DNA from: K23-9 sp049680365
GTDB taxonomy: Bacteria; Planctomycetota; Planctomycetia; Pirellulales; Pirellulaceae
Length of the DNA stretch: 21,578 bases
Direction: 5' to 3'
NCBI GenBank assembly: GCA_049680365.1
Contig: JBAUHQ010000426.1
Location: 1-21,578, forward strand
Shown: piece after piece, positions 15,058 through 21,578 of the stretch
Position numbering within the stretch: the stretch's first letter is position 1
Layout: each line of letters starts with the position of its first letter
The notes under the pieces: generated by a model
What the model was told of the DNA's origin: nothing
The model's database searches: none
What the model saw: the letters and a program-made list of their open reading frames with translations, nothing else
Made by a program: the position numbers and the translations under genes

Positions 15058-16155
15058 ATGATCATCGGGGTACCCACAGAAGTTAAAACGGACGAGTACC
15101 GAGTGGCAATGCTACCGGTTGGCGTGGAAGAGCTTGTTGGGCAAGGCCACACCGTCATTGTTCAAGCCGGTGCCGGGCTGGGTTCTGGATTGCCGGACCA
15201 CGATTATCTTCGCGCCGGTGCACAGATGGCGGCCTCCGGAAAAGATGTTTTCGATCAAGCCGACTTGATCGTCAAAGTCAAAGAGCCGCAAAGCGAAGAG
15301 TTTCCGTTGATTCGTAGCAGCCAGTTGCTGTTCACCTATTTTCACTTCGCGGCCAGTCGCGATTTGACTGAGGCGATGATCCAAAGCGGTGCAAACTGCT
15401 TTGCCTACGAAACACTTCGCGACGAACGGGGACGTTTGCCATTGCTGACGCCAATGAGCGAAGTTGCTGGCCGAATGAGCATCCAACAAGGCGCGAAGTA
15501 TCTGGAGCGTCCGCAATTGGGACGGGGCATTCTTCTTGGCGGTGTCCCCGGTGTTGCTCCCGCACACATAACGATTCTTGGCGGTGGCGTAGTCGGGGCA
15601 AACGCTGCAAAAATCGCGGCAGGTTTTGGGGCCGATGTCGCGATCCTGGATGTTAATCTCGACCGACTTCGTTATCTCGACGACGTGATGCCGGCTAATG
15701 TGAACTGTCTGTACAGCGACCGTCATCAAATCGTCGAACAACTCGGGCGTGCCGATTTGGTGATTGGATCAGTGCTGATCCCCGGCGCTAAAGCACCCCA
15801 ATTGGTTCGCAAAGAAGACTTGCGGCGAATGAAACCTGGCAGCGTCGTGATTGACGTCGCAGTCGATCAAGGCGGCTGCATCGAAACGACTCACCCGACA
15901 ACGCACAGCAACCCAACCTATGTCGTCGACGGCATCGTCCACTACTGCGTGGCAAACATGCCTGGCGCCGTGGGGCGAACCAGCACGTTTGCACTTTGCA
16001 ATGCAACGTTACCTTGGGTCCGACGGTTGGCCGAAATGGGCGGGCAAAAGGTCATTGATATCGGCGGTCCACTCCGTGAAGCCATCAACATCTATCACGG
16101 CCGAGTCATGAACGCTGCAGTGGCAAACGTGTTTGATTTGAAGCACGAACCATAG
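15058..16155 (+). CDS. ald: Alanine dehydrogenase
   Basis: This enzyme interconverts L-alanine and pyruvate plus ammonia with NAD. Catalytic residues fall at the canonical numbers: Lys75 in KVKEPQ, His96 in FTYFHFAAS, and Asp270 in VIDVAVDQGG. The NAD-binding motif is LGGGVVGANAAKIA (GGGVVG 175-180), with Asp ending strand 2 in AILDVN. At 365 residues the length matches the hexameric bacterial enzyme. The start is supported by a strong ribosome site, AGGAG at 15047-15051, 6 nt upstream, much better than those of its neighbours. It lies 81 bp after phoB with no visible terminator between them, so read-through from the pho operon or a separate promoter are both possible. A link to phosphate status is not evident. 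Confidence 0.97.
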   Translation: MIIGVPTEVKTDEYRVAMLPVGVEELVGQGHTVIVQAGAGLGSGLPDHDYLRAGAQMAASGKDVFDQADLIVKVKEPQSEEFPLIRSSQLLFTYFHFAASRDLTEAMIQSGANCFAYETLRDERGRLPLLTPMSEVAGRMSIQQGAKYLERPQLGRGILLGGVPGVAPAHITILGGGVVGANAAKIAAGFGADVAILDVNLDRLRYLDDVMPANVNCLYSDRHQIVEQLGRADLVIGSVLIPGAKAPQLVRKEDLRRMKPGSVVIDVAVDQGGCIETTHPTTHSNPTYVVDGIVHYCVANMPGAVGRTSTFALCNATLPWVRRLAEMGGQKVIDIGGPLREAINIYHGRVMNAAVANVFDLKHEP

Positions 16156-16158
16156 TCG

Positions 16159-16198
16159 AAAAGAAAAACGCCTGAACCAAAATGTCGGCTCAGGCGTT
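16159..16198 (-). terminator. Intrinsic terminator for the small exported-protein gene
   Basis: AACGCCTGA (16167-16175) and TCAGGCGTT (16190-16198) form a perfect 9-bp stem around a 14-nt loop that can pair further through CC/GG. Read on the - strand, the stem is followed by TTTTTCTTTTC, a good U-tract, so it ends the gene at 16691-16227 in that direction. On the + strand, beyond ald, no T-tract follows, though the stem may still help separate the convergent transcripts. Confidence 0.75.
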
Positions 16199-16226
16199 CT
16201 GAGCCACAATCTCGATCAACTGTGAA

Positions 16227-16691
16227 TTACTTCTTCGCTGGCGAAACGCCCTTTGCAGACGCGGTTTCCTTTTTCGTCGAATTTGATTTCGACGATTTCA
16301 CTGACGCCGTCTTCGTAGGTGTCTTGCCTGAAACCGAGTCACCCGCTTTTCGCATCGACGCCAACTTCGACTTCTGAGTTGCCGTCAACACTTTTTCAAT
16401 CGCAGCCATTTCCGTATCGCGAAGTGTTGCCAGCTCTTTTTCCAGAGCCTCAATCTTGGCTCGATACACGTCTTGAACTTTGTAGATTTCTTGACGTTGT
16501 TTGTCGTCAACAAGTGCCCCAAAGTACCGCGGCAAGCGACCCGTCAACTCCTTAGCCGACTCCGCTTTCTCCGTTGCCGGTTTTTTCGACGATTTGGAAC
16601 TTTTGCTCTTGGAATCCGTTTGTGCTTGCGAGATCGAACAACAACCGATCAAAACCAAGACCAACAAACCCCGCCCCCATGAATGTGCCAT
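16227..16691 (-). CDS. Small exported Lys/Ser-rich protein with LTxxQ motif
   Basis: I do not recognise a specific family. The 154-residue protein begins with a secretion signal: a short basic start, then LLVLVLIGCCSISQA. The end can be read two ways: signal peptidase I after SQA (residue 23) or lipobox LIGC with Cys17. The mature part has a Lys/Ser tract (25-48), a charged helical, probably coiled-coil core (about 50-112), and a basic Lys/Ser/Thr-rich tail. The core ends in VLTATQKSKL (102-110), and an earlier VDDKQRQEI is similar; the LTxxQ pattern resembles the Spy/CpxP periplasmic family, but this is only a resemblance. ATG 16691 is chosen because GGAG lies 8 nt upstream on the - strand; longer starts at 16709 and 16739 lack that support. 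A terminator follows at 16198-16159. Function unknown. Confidence 0.75.
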   Translation of the reverse strand: MAHSWGRGLLVLVLIGCCSISQAQTDSKSKSSKSSKKPATEKAESAKELTGRLPRYFGALVDDKQRQEIYKVQDVYRAKIEALEKELATLRDTEMAAIEKVLTATQKSKLASMRKAGDSVSGKTPTKTASVKSSKSNSTKKETASAKGVSPAKK

Positions 16692-17147
16692 CACTAATTC
16701 TCCATGCATGAAAAAGAAACAAGGCGAAACGCTGAACAAACGCTTCGCTTAACGGCAAAACCTTAACGATTGAAACTCAGAAAATCAACGAAATGCACCG
16801 AATTTTAAAACAAACCAGGATTGGAACCGCGATTGTTTAACAAGACGGTTGCGGGTTGGACTGATCGTGGTTAATCACCATCAACGTAGTTCGCAACTAC
16901 CGTCGAAAACGGATCGATTCCGATGGCCTAATCTAAATCAGACACGAAGGTTTCATTTGAATTCAATCGCAAGTCATGCCCAACTCATACACCGCTGGCT
17001 GGGATTCGATGTCGGGAGATCAGCCAGCGAAATATTGCTACCAAGGTGATCCCAACGTCTTCAACTGGGTTGAACTGACATGCTGTTGGGTGACGGGGAA
17101 GTATTACCTGAAGTTAATCCACCAGGTGAATCGACGGAATTTGAAGT
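16692..17147. other. Intergenic region between the exported-protein gene and the methyltransferase gene
   Basis: This 456-bp stretch holds no convincing gene. It must contain the promoter of the exported-protein gene (reading leftwards) and the 3' end of the GT39-GT2-methyltransferase transcript. A perfect 9-bp inverted repeat (16993-17029) lies about 120 bp beyond the methyltransferase stop. TAAAAT on the - strand near 16803-16808 is -10-like but has no matching -35. Local AT content is higher than in the genes. Confidence 0.5.
16993..17029. repeat. Perfect 9-bp inverted repeat in intergenic DNA
   Basis: CGCTGGCTG (16993-17001) and CAGCCAGCG (17021-17029) are perfect inverted repeats with a 19-nt loop. 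The stem is GC-rich. There is no T-tract on either side, so it is not a classical intrinsic terminator. It may still be a 3'-end stabilising hairpin for the methyltransferase transcript or a regulator site. Confidence 0.55.
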
Positions 17148-17879
17148 TTAGTTTGCTTCAACTACATCCTTGGGAATTCCTGCGTATGCCAGCTTGCCCC
17201 AAGAAGCTTGGCGTTTTTTCGCCTCAAAATGCCTGTCGAAAGCTTCCGTCACCTCAACCGGATGATCAAGCCATTGCTCGTAGGTGACGCGTTCACGCTC
17301 AGTCATGGCCGCCAGTGCGTCGCCTTTGGCGTAGATCTTTCGCACAATGGGCTGATCGGTGACGAAGTGGACGAACGTTAAGAACGGTGTCCGCCACGGT
17401 TCGATAACATAAAAGGTGCCGCTGGGTTTTAAGATACGATTGACTTCGGACAGGCATTGATCCAAATCCGTTGGAATCTTGGGTAGATGATGCAGACCAC
17501 CTTGGACGATGACAATGTCGTAACTGTTGTCGCCAAAAGGCATCTCTAAACAGTCGGCCAAGTGCAACGTCCCACTGCCACGGTATTGGGCCAACAAAGT
17601 GTCGGACAGGTCCGTGCCTTCAACGTTCGTGAACCCCAGTCGTTCAAGAGCGATCAATCCTCCGCCGCGTCCGCAAAAAATCTCGTTGATTCGGGCATCC
17701 TTGGGCAGCGACTCGAAACCAAATCGCTTCAGACGCCGTGTGAACTTTGCGATTTCTTCCTCAGGTGTTTCAAACCGCTGGTAAGCTGCTTCCCAATCCG
17801 GGTCACAGCACAATTGGCCGGCCGCTACGTGTTGAATGATGTTGAGTGCGTTGCTGGAATCGTCATCGGATTTACTCAT
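17148..17879 (-). CDS. Class I SAM-dependent methyltransferase
   Basis: This 243-residue protein has the class I methyltransferase fold. Motif I is NEIFCGRGGGLIALERLG (glycines at about 70-74), the acidic end of strand 2 is Asp90 in EGTDLSD, DCLEMPFGDNSYDIVIVQGG covers motifs II-III, and EVNRILKPSGTFYVIEP is the Methyltransf_11-type strand 5 region. The acceptor is unknown. It lacks the conserved cysteines expected of arsenite methyltransferase ArsM, so it should not be paired with arsS on that ground. Its ATG overlaps the stop of the GT2 gene by 4 nt (ATGA), so it is co-translated with glycosyltransferases, and a sugar or glycolipid acceptor is a reasonable inference. It is the last gene of that operon. 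Confidence 0.88.
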   Translation of the reverse strand: MSKSDDDSSNALNIIQHVAAGQLCCDPDWEAAYQRFETPEEEIAKFTRRLKRFGFESLPKDARINEIFCGRGGGLIALERLGFTNVEGTDLSDTLLAQYRGSGTLHLADCLEMPFGDNSYDIVIVQGGLHHLPKIPTDLDQCLSEVNRILKPSGTFYVIEPWRTPFLTFVHFVTDQPIVRKIYAKGDALAAMTERERVTYEQWLDHPVEVTEAFDRHFEAKKRQASWGKLAYAGIPKDVVEAN

Positions 17880-19057
17880 AGCGAGGCGACTTCTTTTCGT
17901 GAACGTTGCATTTTCAAGACACCCGCCATCAAGCTGGCCATCGCCGTTTGAAAACCGATCGCGACCAGCGTGACACCGGGGACAACAAACCGCATTGTGA
18001 CGGGATATTTCAGTTCACCAAAATCGCTTTGCCACCAACGGAACGCAATCACGCCAATCATTAGGATGCCGATCGCTGCGGACAGCAAACCAAAAACAAG
18101 TCCTGTTTCGACGGTCAAGTTCTCCAGTTTTTCGTGTTTGGGCATCATGCCTTCGCGCCCAGCAAAAATCCGAGACAACGTAGCCAATAAAACACATTGC
18201 CATCCTAGCAGGCCCGCCAAACTGGCGACCAAGAGTGTGTGAACGTCCAATGCTGCACCGAACACGCGAATTTGTGGAATCGCGAGCGCGTAACCCAACA
18301 CCGCCATCGCAATCAGAAACATGCCTGGACGAAAGAATGTCCACTTGGGACTGAACACTAAGAACAATCGCAGCGTTCGCCAACCATCACGAAACGTGCG
18401 CAGATGCGGTCCATGGACTTGGCGACCATCTGGGTGCAGCGTGATCGGCACTTGGCTCATTGACGCTCCGTGCAACCCGCTTTTAATAATCATCTCCGTG
18501 GCAAACTCCATGCCCGGCGAACGCAAGTCCAAACGGTCGTAGAGTGTGCGTTTGAATCCGCGCATGCCACAATACACATCGTTGATCGGAATCTTGAACA
18601 TTAGCCGCACCAACCATGACAGCACCGGATTGCCAAACCATCGATGCAAAAACGGCATCGCACCGGGCAACACCGTGCCACCGCCGCGCGGCAATCGACA
18701 ACCTTGGACCAGATCGTAGTCCTTGCGAAGTTCGTCGACGAAAGCGGGGATTTCCAAAAAGTCGTAGCTGTCGTCGGCGTCACCCATCAAGACGTACTGA
18801 CCGTGACTCGCTTCGATGCCGTGCATCAACGCTGCGCCATAGCCACGCTGGGGAACGTCAATCGTGCGTGCGCCGTTCTCCACGGCAATCTCTTTGGATC
18901 GGTCCGTACTGCCGTTGTCAGCCAAAACGACTTCACCATGGATGCCGGCATCTCGCATCGCGCGGACGGCTTTATCGACGCAGATGCCCACCGTGTCCGC
19001 TTCGTTCAAACACGGCATGACGACGGAAAGTTCGATCGGTTGCTGTTCTGAATTCAT
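17876..19057 (-). CDS. Polytopic GT2 glycosyltransferase (polyprenyl-phosphate sugar synthase-like)
   Basis: This 393-residue protein has an N-terminal GT-A domain of the dolichyl-phosphate mannose/glucose synthase type (about 9-235): SVVMPCLNEADTVG, VVLADNGSTDRS, and the metal-binding cluster GDADDSYDF (92-100). Further family segments are QGCRLPRGGGTVLPG and NDVYCGMRGFKR. Four membrane helices follow (about 245-263, 272-295, 318-341, 354-382). By family, it should move a sugar from an NDP-donor to polyprenyl phosphate on the inner face of the membrane. I start it at ATG 19057, directly at the GT2 domain and 8 nt after the upstream stop; the frame is open further upstream to 19291, but that part lies inside the preceding gene and has no domain. 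Donor sugar unknown. Confidence 0.9.
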   Translation of the reverse strand: MNSEQQPIELSVVMPCLNEADTVGICVDKAVRAMRDAGIHGEVVLADNGSTDRSKEIAVENGARTIDVPQRGYGAALMHGIEASHGQYVLMGDADDSYDFLEIPAFVDELRKDYDLVQGCRLPRGGGTVLPGAMPFLHRWFGNPVLSWLVRLMFKIPINDVYCGMRGFKRTLYDRLDLRSPGMEFATEMIIKSGLHGASMSQVPITLHPDGRQVHGPHLRTFRDGWRTLRLFLVFSPKWTFFRPGMFLIAMAVLGYALAIPQIRVFGAALDVHTLLVASLAGLLGWQCVLLATLSRIFAGREGMMPKHEKLENLTVETGLVFGLLSAAIGILMIGVIAFRWWQSDFGELKYPVTMRFVVPGVTLVAIGFQTAMASLMAGVLKMQRSRKEVASL

Positions 19058-19065
19058 TTCGTTGC

Positions 19066-20520
19066 TTAAGCCGCTAAGTCCGATGTCGATTCCGAGGGTT
19101 CGTTTCGCTGAAGGGTCCACAGCAGCGACATCGCACTTCCCACCGCAGTCGCACACAGAGGTTCGACCACCATGCGATAGCGATAATCGGGAATCTCCAC
19201 GATGCCGGTGATCACACTGAAGTACGCCAGGATACTTACGATCCACAACCCGGCGACCCGCGTTTCCCGACGCCAAATCAATACAAAGCATGCCGCACCA
19301 ATCAAAATCATCACGATCGTGTTGGCCGCCACTGATTGACTGACGCGAAAACGAAACGCCAAACCCGTGATCTGTTTAACGGCTTGGTTTTCCGTCGACC
19401 AAGTTTTCGGGTACGGTGTGAAACCTTGATAAGCCGGATCACTAACGGGCAAGTTGGAAGCCGGACAGCGCCAAAAGTTGACGATACGCCGTACTGCTTT
19501 AAAAGAAACGATCGCGATATCGGTTTTCATCGCTTCGACAGCGACCGTTTTCATCAGCCGATCGGCTGCTGGGTCGCTTAATCCAGACTCCTTAAGATGC
19601 TTCGATACCGTCCAGGTATGGCGCCAGTTGGTGTCTTGCCAGTCAACGCCGGTGATACGGATGATCCGCTGTTTAATTTCATTCGCTGACTTTGACTCAG
19701 GCATCGACAATCCCGCGCCGGATCCATCTTGGAAAGTCACGATCCAAATGTTGCGTCCCAAGAACTCCGTCAAAAACATTTCGCCAAAAAGTCGTTGATT
19801 TCGCACCATCCAGGGAACGCACAGCGTCACGACGACCGCTGCAGCAAGCATCGCGTGACCGCAGCGATGTTTCAGCGTAACCTCGTCCGCGTTCGGCGAA
19901 GTGAAGTGTTTTGCCAAAACGAAAAACAAATGGGGAATCCAGAGCAACAGCACGACGGGCCGCGTCAGCAATGTTAATCCCAACGTTAGTCCAACCAGCC
20001 CTGCACTCAGCACCGCTCTCTGGCGACTGTTCTTTTCCGAATACGCGATGACGCAATGTAGATTCAGCATCAACATAAAAACAAAAAAAACTTCCGTGAC
20101 CAGAAAGCCGTTGTAAGTGAGCGCTGAAACCGTTGGCAACATCGCAAGCGCGGTCCATGTTCGTGCTGAATTTCGACGCGAAATTTTGACCGCCAACTCG
20201 CATGCCAAGTAAACGGCCGCGATAGAAAGCAACGCTTGACAGACAACAATCCCCAGCAGCGGCGAGGTAAACAGCGACGAAACGCTTCGCAAAACCGCCA
20301 AAAACCAAGGGTAGATCGGCGTGCGAAACGCAATCGGTTCGCCCATCATCATCACATCACCGTCAACAACCAGCGATGTCAGATTCCAATATCCGTGTGC
20401 GTCGCCAACAATTGCCGATGGCCCTAGACTGACCCACAATGCAACTTTCATCGCGATCAGCAGAAACACGACGATGAAAATCGGCTGACGCAAAGCGGTT
20501 AACTTCCTACGGTAGAACAC
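19066..20520 (-). CDS. GT39/ArnT-like membrane glycosyltransferase (GT-C fold)
   Basis: This 484-residue integral membrane protein has about ten or more hydrophobic helices. After the first helix, the outer loop begins with SAIVGDAHGYW; Asp40 is where GT-C enzymes of the PMT/ArnT type place their catalytic acid. FRTPIYPWFLAVL and FLVTEVFFVFML are also typical of the PMT_2/DUF2723-like superfamily. Such enzymes use polyprenyl-phosphate sugars as donors outside the membrane. The next gene is a GT2 of the kind that makes such donors, so the two likely work in sequence. The start is GTG 20520 with no clear ribosome site; a slightly internal TTG preceded by AGGAAG is another option. It is divergent from arsS with 117 bp between them. 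Acceptor unknown. Confidence 0.85.
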   Translation of the reverse strand: MFYRRKLTALRQPIFIVVFLLIAMKVALWVSLGPSAIVGDAHGYWNLTSLVVDGDVMMMGEPIAFRTPIYPWFLAVLRSVSSLFTSPLLGIVVCQALLSIAAVYLACELAVKISRRNSARTWTALAMLPTVSALTYNGFLVTEVFFVFMLMLNLHCVIAYSEKNSRQRAVLSAGLVGLTLGLTLLTRPVVLLLWIPHLFFVLAKHFTSPNADEVTLKHRCGHAMLAAAVVVTLCVPWMVRNQRLFGEMFLTEFLGRNIWIVTFQDGSGAGLSMPESKSANEIKQRIIRITGVDWQDTNWRHTWTVSKHLKESGLSDPAADRLMKTVAVEAMKTDIAIVSFKAVRRIVNFWRCPASNLPVSDPAYQGFTPYPKTWSTENQAVKQITGLAFRFRVSQSVAANTIVMILIGAACFVLIWRRETRVAGLWIVSILAYFSVITGIVEIPDYRYRMVVEPLCATAVGSAMSLLWTLQRNEPSESTSDLAA

Positions 20521-20541
20521 TGGATTGGATAACTGGCGGAT

Positions 20542-20569
20542 TATCGGTCAAACTGCCCATCTACCGATA
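20542..20569. promoter_or_regulatory. Operator-like inverted repeat between divergent genes
   Basis: TATCGGT (20542-20548) and ACCGATA (20563-20569) are perfect inverted 7-bp arms whose starts lie 21 bp apart, two helical turns, as expected for a dimeric regulator. They lie between the divergent starts of the GT39-like gene (20520) and arsS (20638). GATAAT at 20584-20589 is a plausible -10 on the + strand but lacks a good -35. The regulator is unknown. Confidence 0.5.
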
Positions 20570-20637
20570 GGATACGAATTGCTGATAATAGCGTTCGCTC
20601 AATTGTTGGCGTTCTTTCCAAAGGATCACTCTACTCC

Positions 20638-21578
20638 ATGTCGCTAAAGCCATCTTCGCTGTTACCTGTGATCGATGCTGGCTTGCCCACCGGAGTCGTC
20701 GAACCGTTCGGAAAACGAATTTCTCGTACGGGATCGCCGCTGGTCCGCCACACGTTGACGGAATTGCAAATCAACTTGGGCAAACTGTGCAACCAGACCT
20801 GCACTCATTGCCACGTTGACGCTGGCCCGACAAGAAAACGCGAAAACATGGACGCCAAAACGGCGGACCGTATTATCCAGCTCAGCGAAACTTCTCCATC
20901 GATCACCACGATCGACTTAACCGGCGGCGCCCCCGAGATGAATCCGAATTTTCGGCGGATGGTGGAAGTGTTTCGTAGCCGCGGATTGCGTGTCATCGAC
21001 CGCTGTAATCTGACCATCATCAGCGAACCAGGTTTCGACTGGGTGGCTGAATTTTTGGCTCAGCAGAGTGTCGACGTTGTCGCATCGCTGCCGTGTTACT
21101 TAGAAGATAACGTGGACGGACAACGCGGACGTGGTGTATTCGGTCGCAGCATCGATGGACTCTTGAAACTGAACGCACATGGATACGGACGCGAAGATTC
21201 GGATTTGCGACTGGATCTGGTCTTCAATCCGACGGGACCATCCTTACCACCCGACCAGTCGGCCTTGGAAGCAGACTACAAACGGGAATTGAAATCACGA
21301 TACGGCATTCAGTTCAATCACCTGCTGGCGATCACCAACATTCCAATTCGGCGTTACGCTAGCTTCCTGCATAAACGCGGCCAGCTGGAGAGCTACATGA
21401 CGCTGTTGGCGGAAAATTTCAACGCAGCCGCTGCGCAGCACGTCATGTGTCGATCGTTGCTTTCGATCGGCTGGGATGGCGCGATTTACGATTGCGATTT
21501 CAACCAAATGATCGATATGCCCGTGGGTGGTATATCGCAAACGATCTGGTCGATCGATTCGCTCCAAGACTTCGTCGA
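20638..21578 (+). CDS. arsS: Arsenosugar biosynthesis radical SAM protein ArsS (partial, runs off the end)
   Basis: This gene is cut by the window edge; 313 complete codons are visible. The radical SAM 4Fe-4S motif is NLGKLCNQTCTHCHVDAGP, with Cys51, Cys55 and Cys58 in a CxxxCxxC pattern. TTIDLTGGAPEMNP, RCNLTIISEPG and VDVVASLPCYLEDN are typical of the ArsS (TIGR04167) family, and the C-terminal DUF3641 region is recognisable from AITNIPIRRYASFL, VMCRSLLSIGWDG (Cys271) and YDCDFNQM (Cys286). ArsS acts after arsenic methylation, joining a methylated arsenical to an adenosyl-derived sugar. Some family members carry selenocysteine; no in-frame TGA occurs here, so the visible part is a cysteine form. 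ATG 20638 is preceded by AAGGA at 20621-20625, 12 nt upstream. arsM is not in the window. Confidence 0.9.
   Translation, partial: MSLKPSSLLPVIDAGLPTGVVEPFGKRISRTGSPLVRHTLTELQINLGKLCNQTCTHCHVDAGPTRKRENMDAKTADRIIQLSETSPSITTIDLTGGAPEMNPNFRRMVEVFRSRGLRVIDRCNLTIISEPGFDWVAEFLAQQSVDVVASLPCYLEDNVDGQRGRGVFGRSIDGLLKLNAHGYGREDSDLRLDLVFNPTGPSLPPDQSALEADYKRELKSRYGIQFNHLLAITNIPIRRYASFLHKRGQLESYMTLLAENFNAAAAQHVMCRSLLSIGWDGAIYDCDFNQMIDMPVGGISQTIWSIDSLQDFV

Noticed and set aside
15112..15741. 209-residue open frame on the - strand opposite ald
   Set aside because: Antisense to alanine dehydrogenase, whose catalytic residues are all intact; no motif in the shadow frame.
16976..17287. 103-residue open frame on the + strand in the intergenic region before the methyltransferase
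   Set aside because: No ribosome site or family motif; its second half is antisense to the methyltransferase 3' end and its first part contains the 9-bp inverted repeat.
20638..21578. Selenocysteine in ArsS
   Set aside because: The visible frame has no in-frame TGA, and the C-terminal motif positions seen are cysteines (Cys271, Cys286). The unseen end of the gene could still differ.

Overview
The window looks like chromosomal DNA of a planctomycete, probably a Pirellulaceae/Rhodopirellula-type organism. The reasons are the moderate GC content, a membrane-anchored Ser/Thr kinase with the planctomycete-style LDMGLA activation loop, sparse and weak Shine-Dalgarno sites, and house-keeping genes mixed with small lineage-type proteins. 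The assignment is inference; no marker gene such as rRNA is present. No tRNA, rRNA, CRISPR array, insertion sequence or prophage gene was seen.

Layout. (1) 103-1326 (+): trpB, alone, without trpA downstream. (2) 4083-1464 (-): a tightly coupled three-gene operon: a DUF2064/TIGR04282 nucleotidyl- or glycosyl-transferase-like protein, the glycine oxidase thiO, and a small FAD-binding-like protein with an acidic tail. Both junctions are 4-nt ATGA overlaps. (3) 4446-16155 (+): a Ser/Thr kinase and a PlsC-type acyltransferase lead into a complete phosphate-starvation locus: phoR, pstS, pstC, pstA, pstB, phoU, phoB, followed by alanine dehydrogenase (ald). (4) 16691-16227 (-): a small exported basic protein with an LTxxQ motif and its own terminator. 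(5) 20520-17148 (-): a GT39-like membrane glycosyltransferase, a polytopic GT2 glycosyltransferase and a SAM methyltransferase. (6) 20638 to the window end (+): the arsenosugar-biosynthesis radical SAM enzyme arsS, truncated by the window edge.

How the genes work together. PhoR and PhoB form the two-component system. PstS binds phosphate outside the membrane, PstC/PstA form the channel, PstB supplies ATP hydrolysis, and PhoU links transporter state to PhoR. The sensor lies before the transporter genes and the regulator after them, so the transport operon is bracketed by its own regulators. The pstS leader carries 11-bp-periodic repeats that look like a Pho box, a -10-like hexamer 10 bp beyond them, and a perfect 10-bp hairpin ahead of the start. 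PstA carries an insert of about 93 residues in an extracytoplasmic loop, which is unusual.

The most interesting non-routine signals are the PstA insert, the Pho-box-like array with the leader hairpin, the presence on both sides of the Pst locus of two families associated with the arsenosugar radical SAM system (DUF2064 and ArsS), the ThiO-coupled half-flavoprotein, and two operator-like repeat arrays in divergent intergenic regions (4153-4185 and 20542-20569). I did not find a clearly undescribed multi-gene system; most of the window is recognisable core metabolism and regulation.
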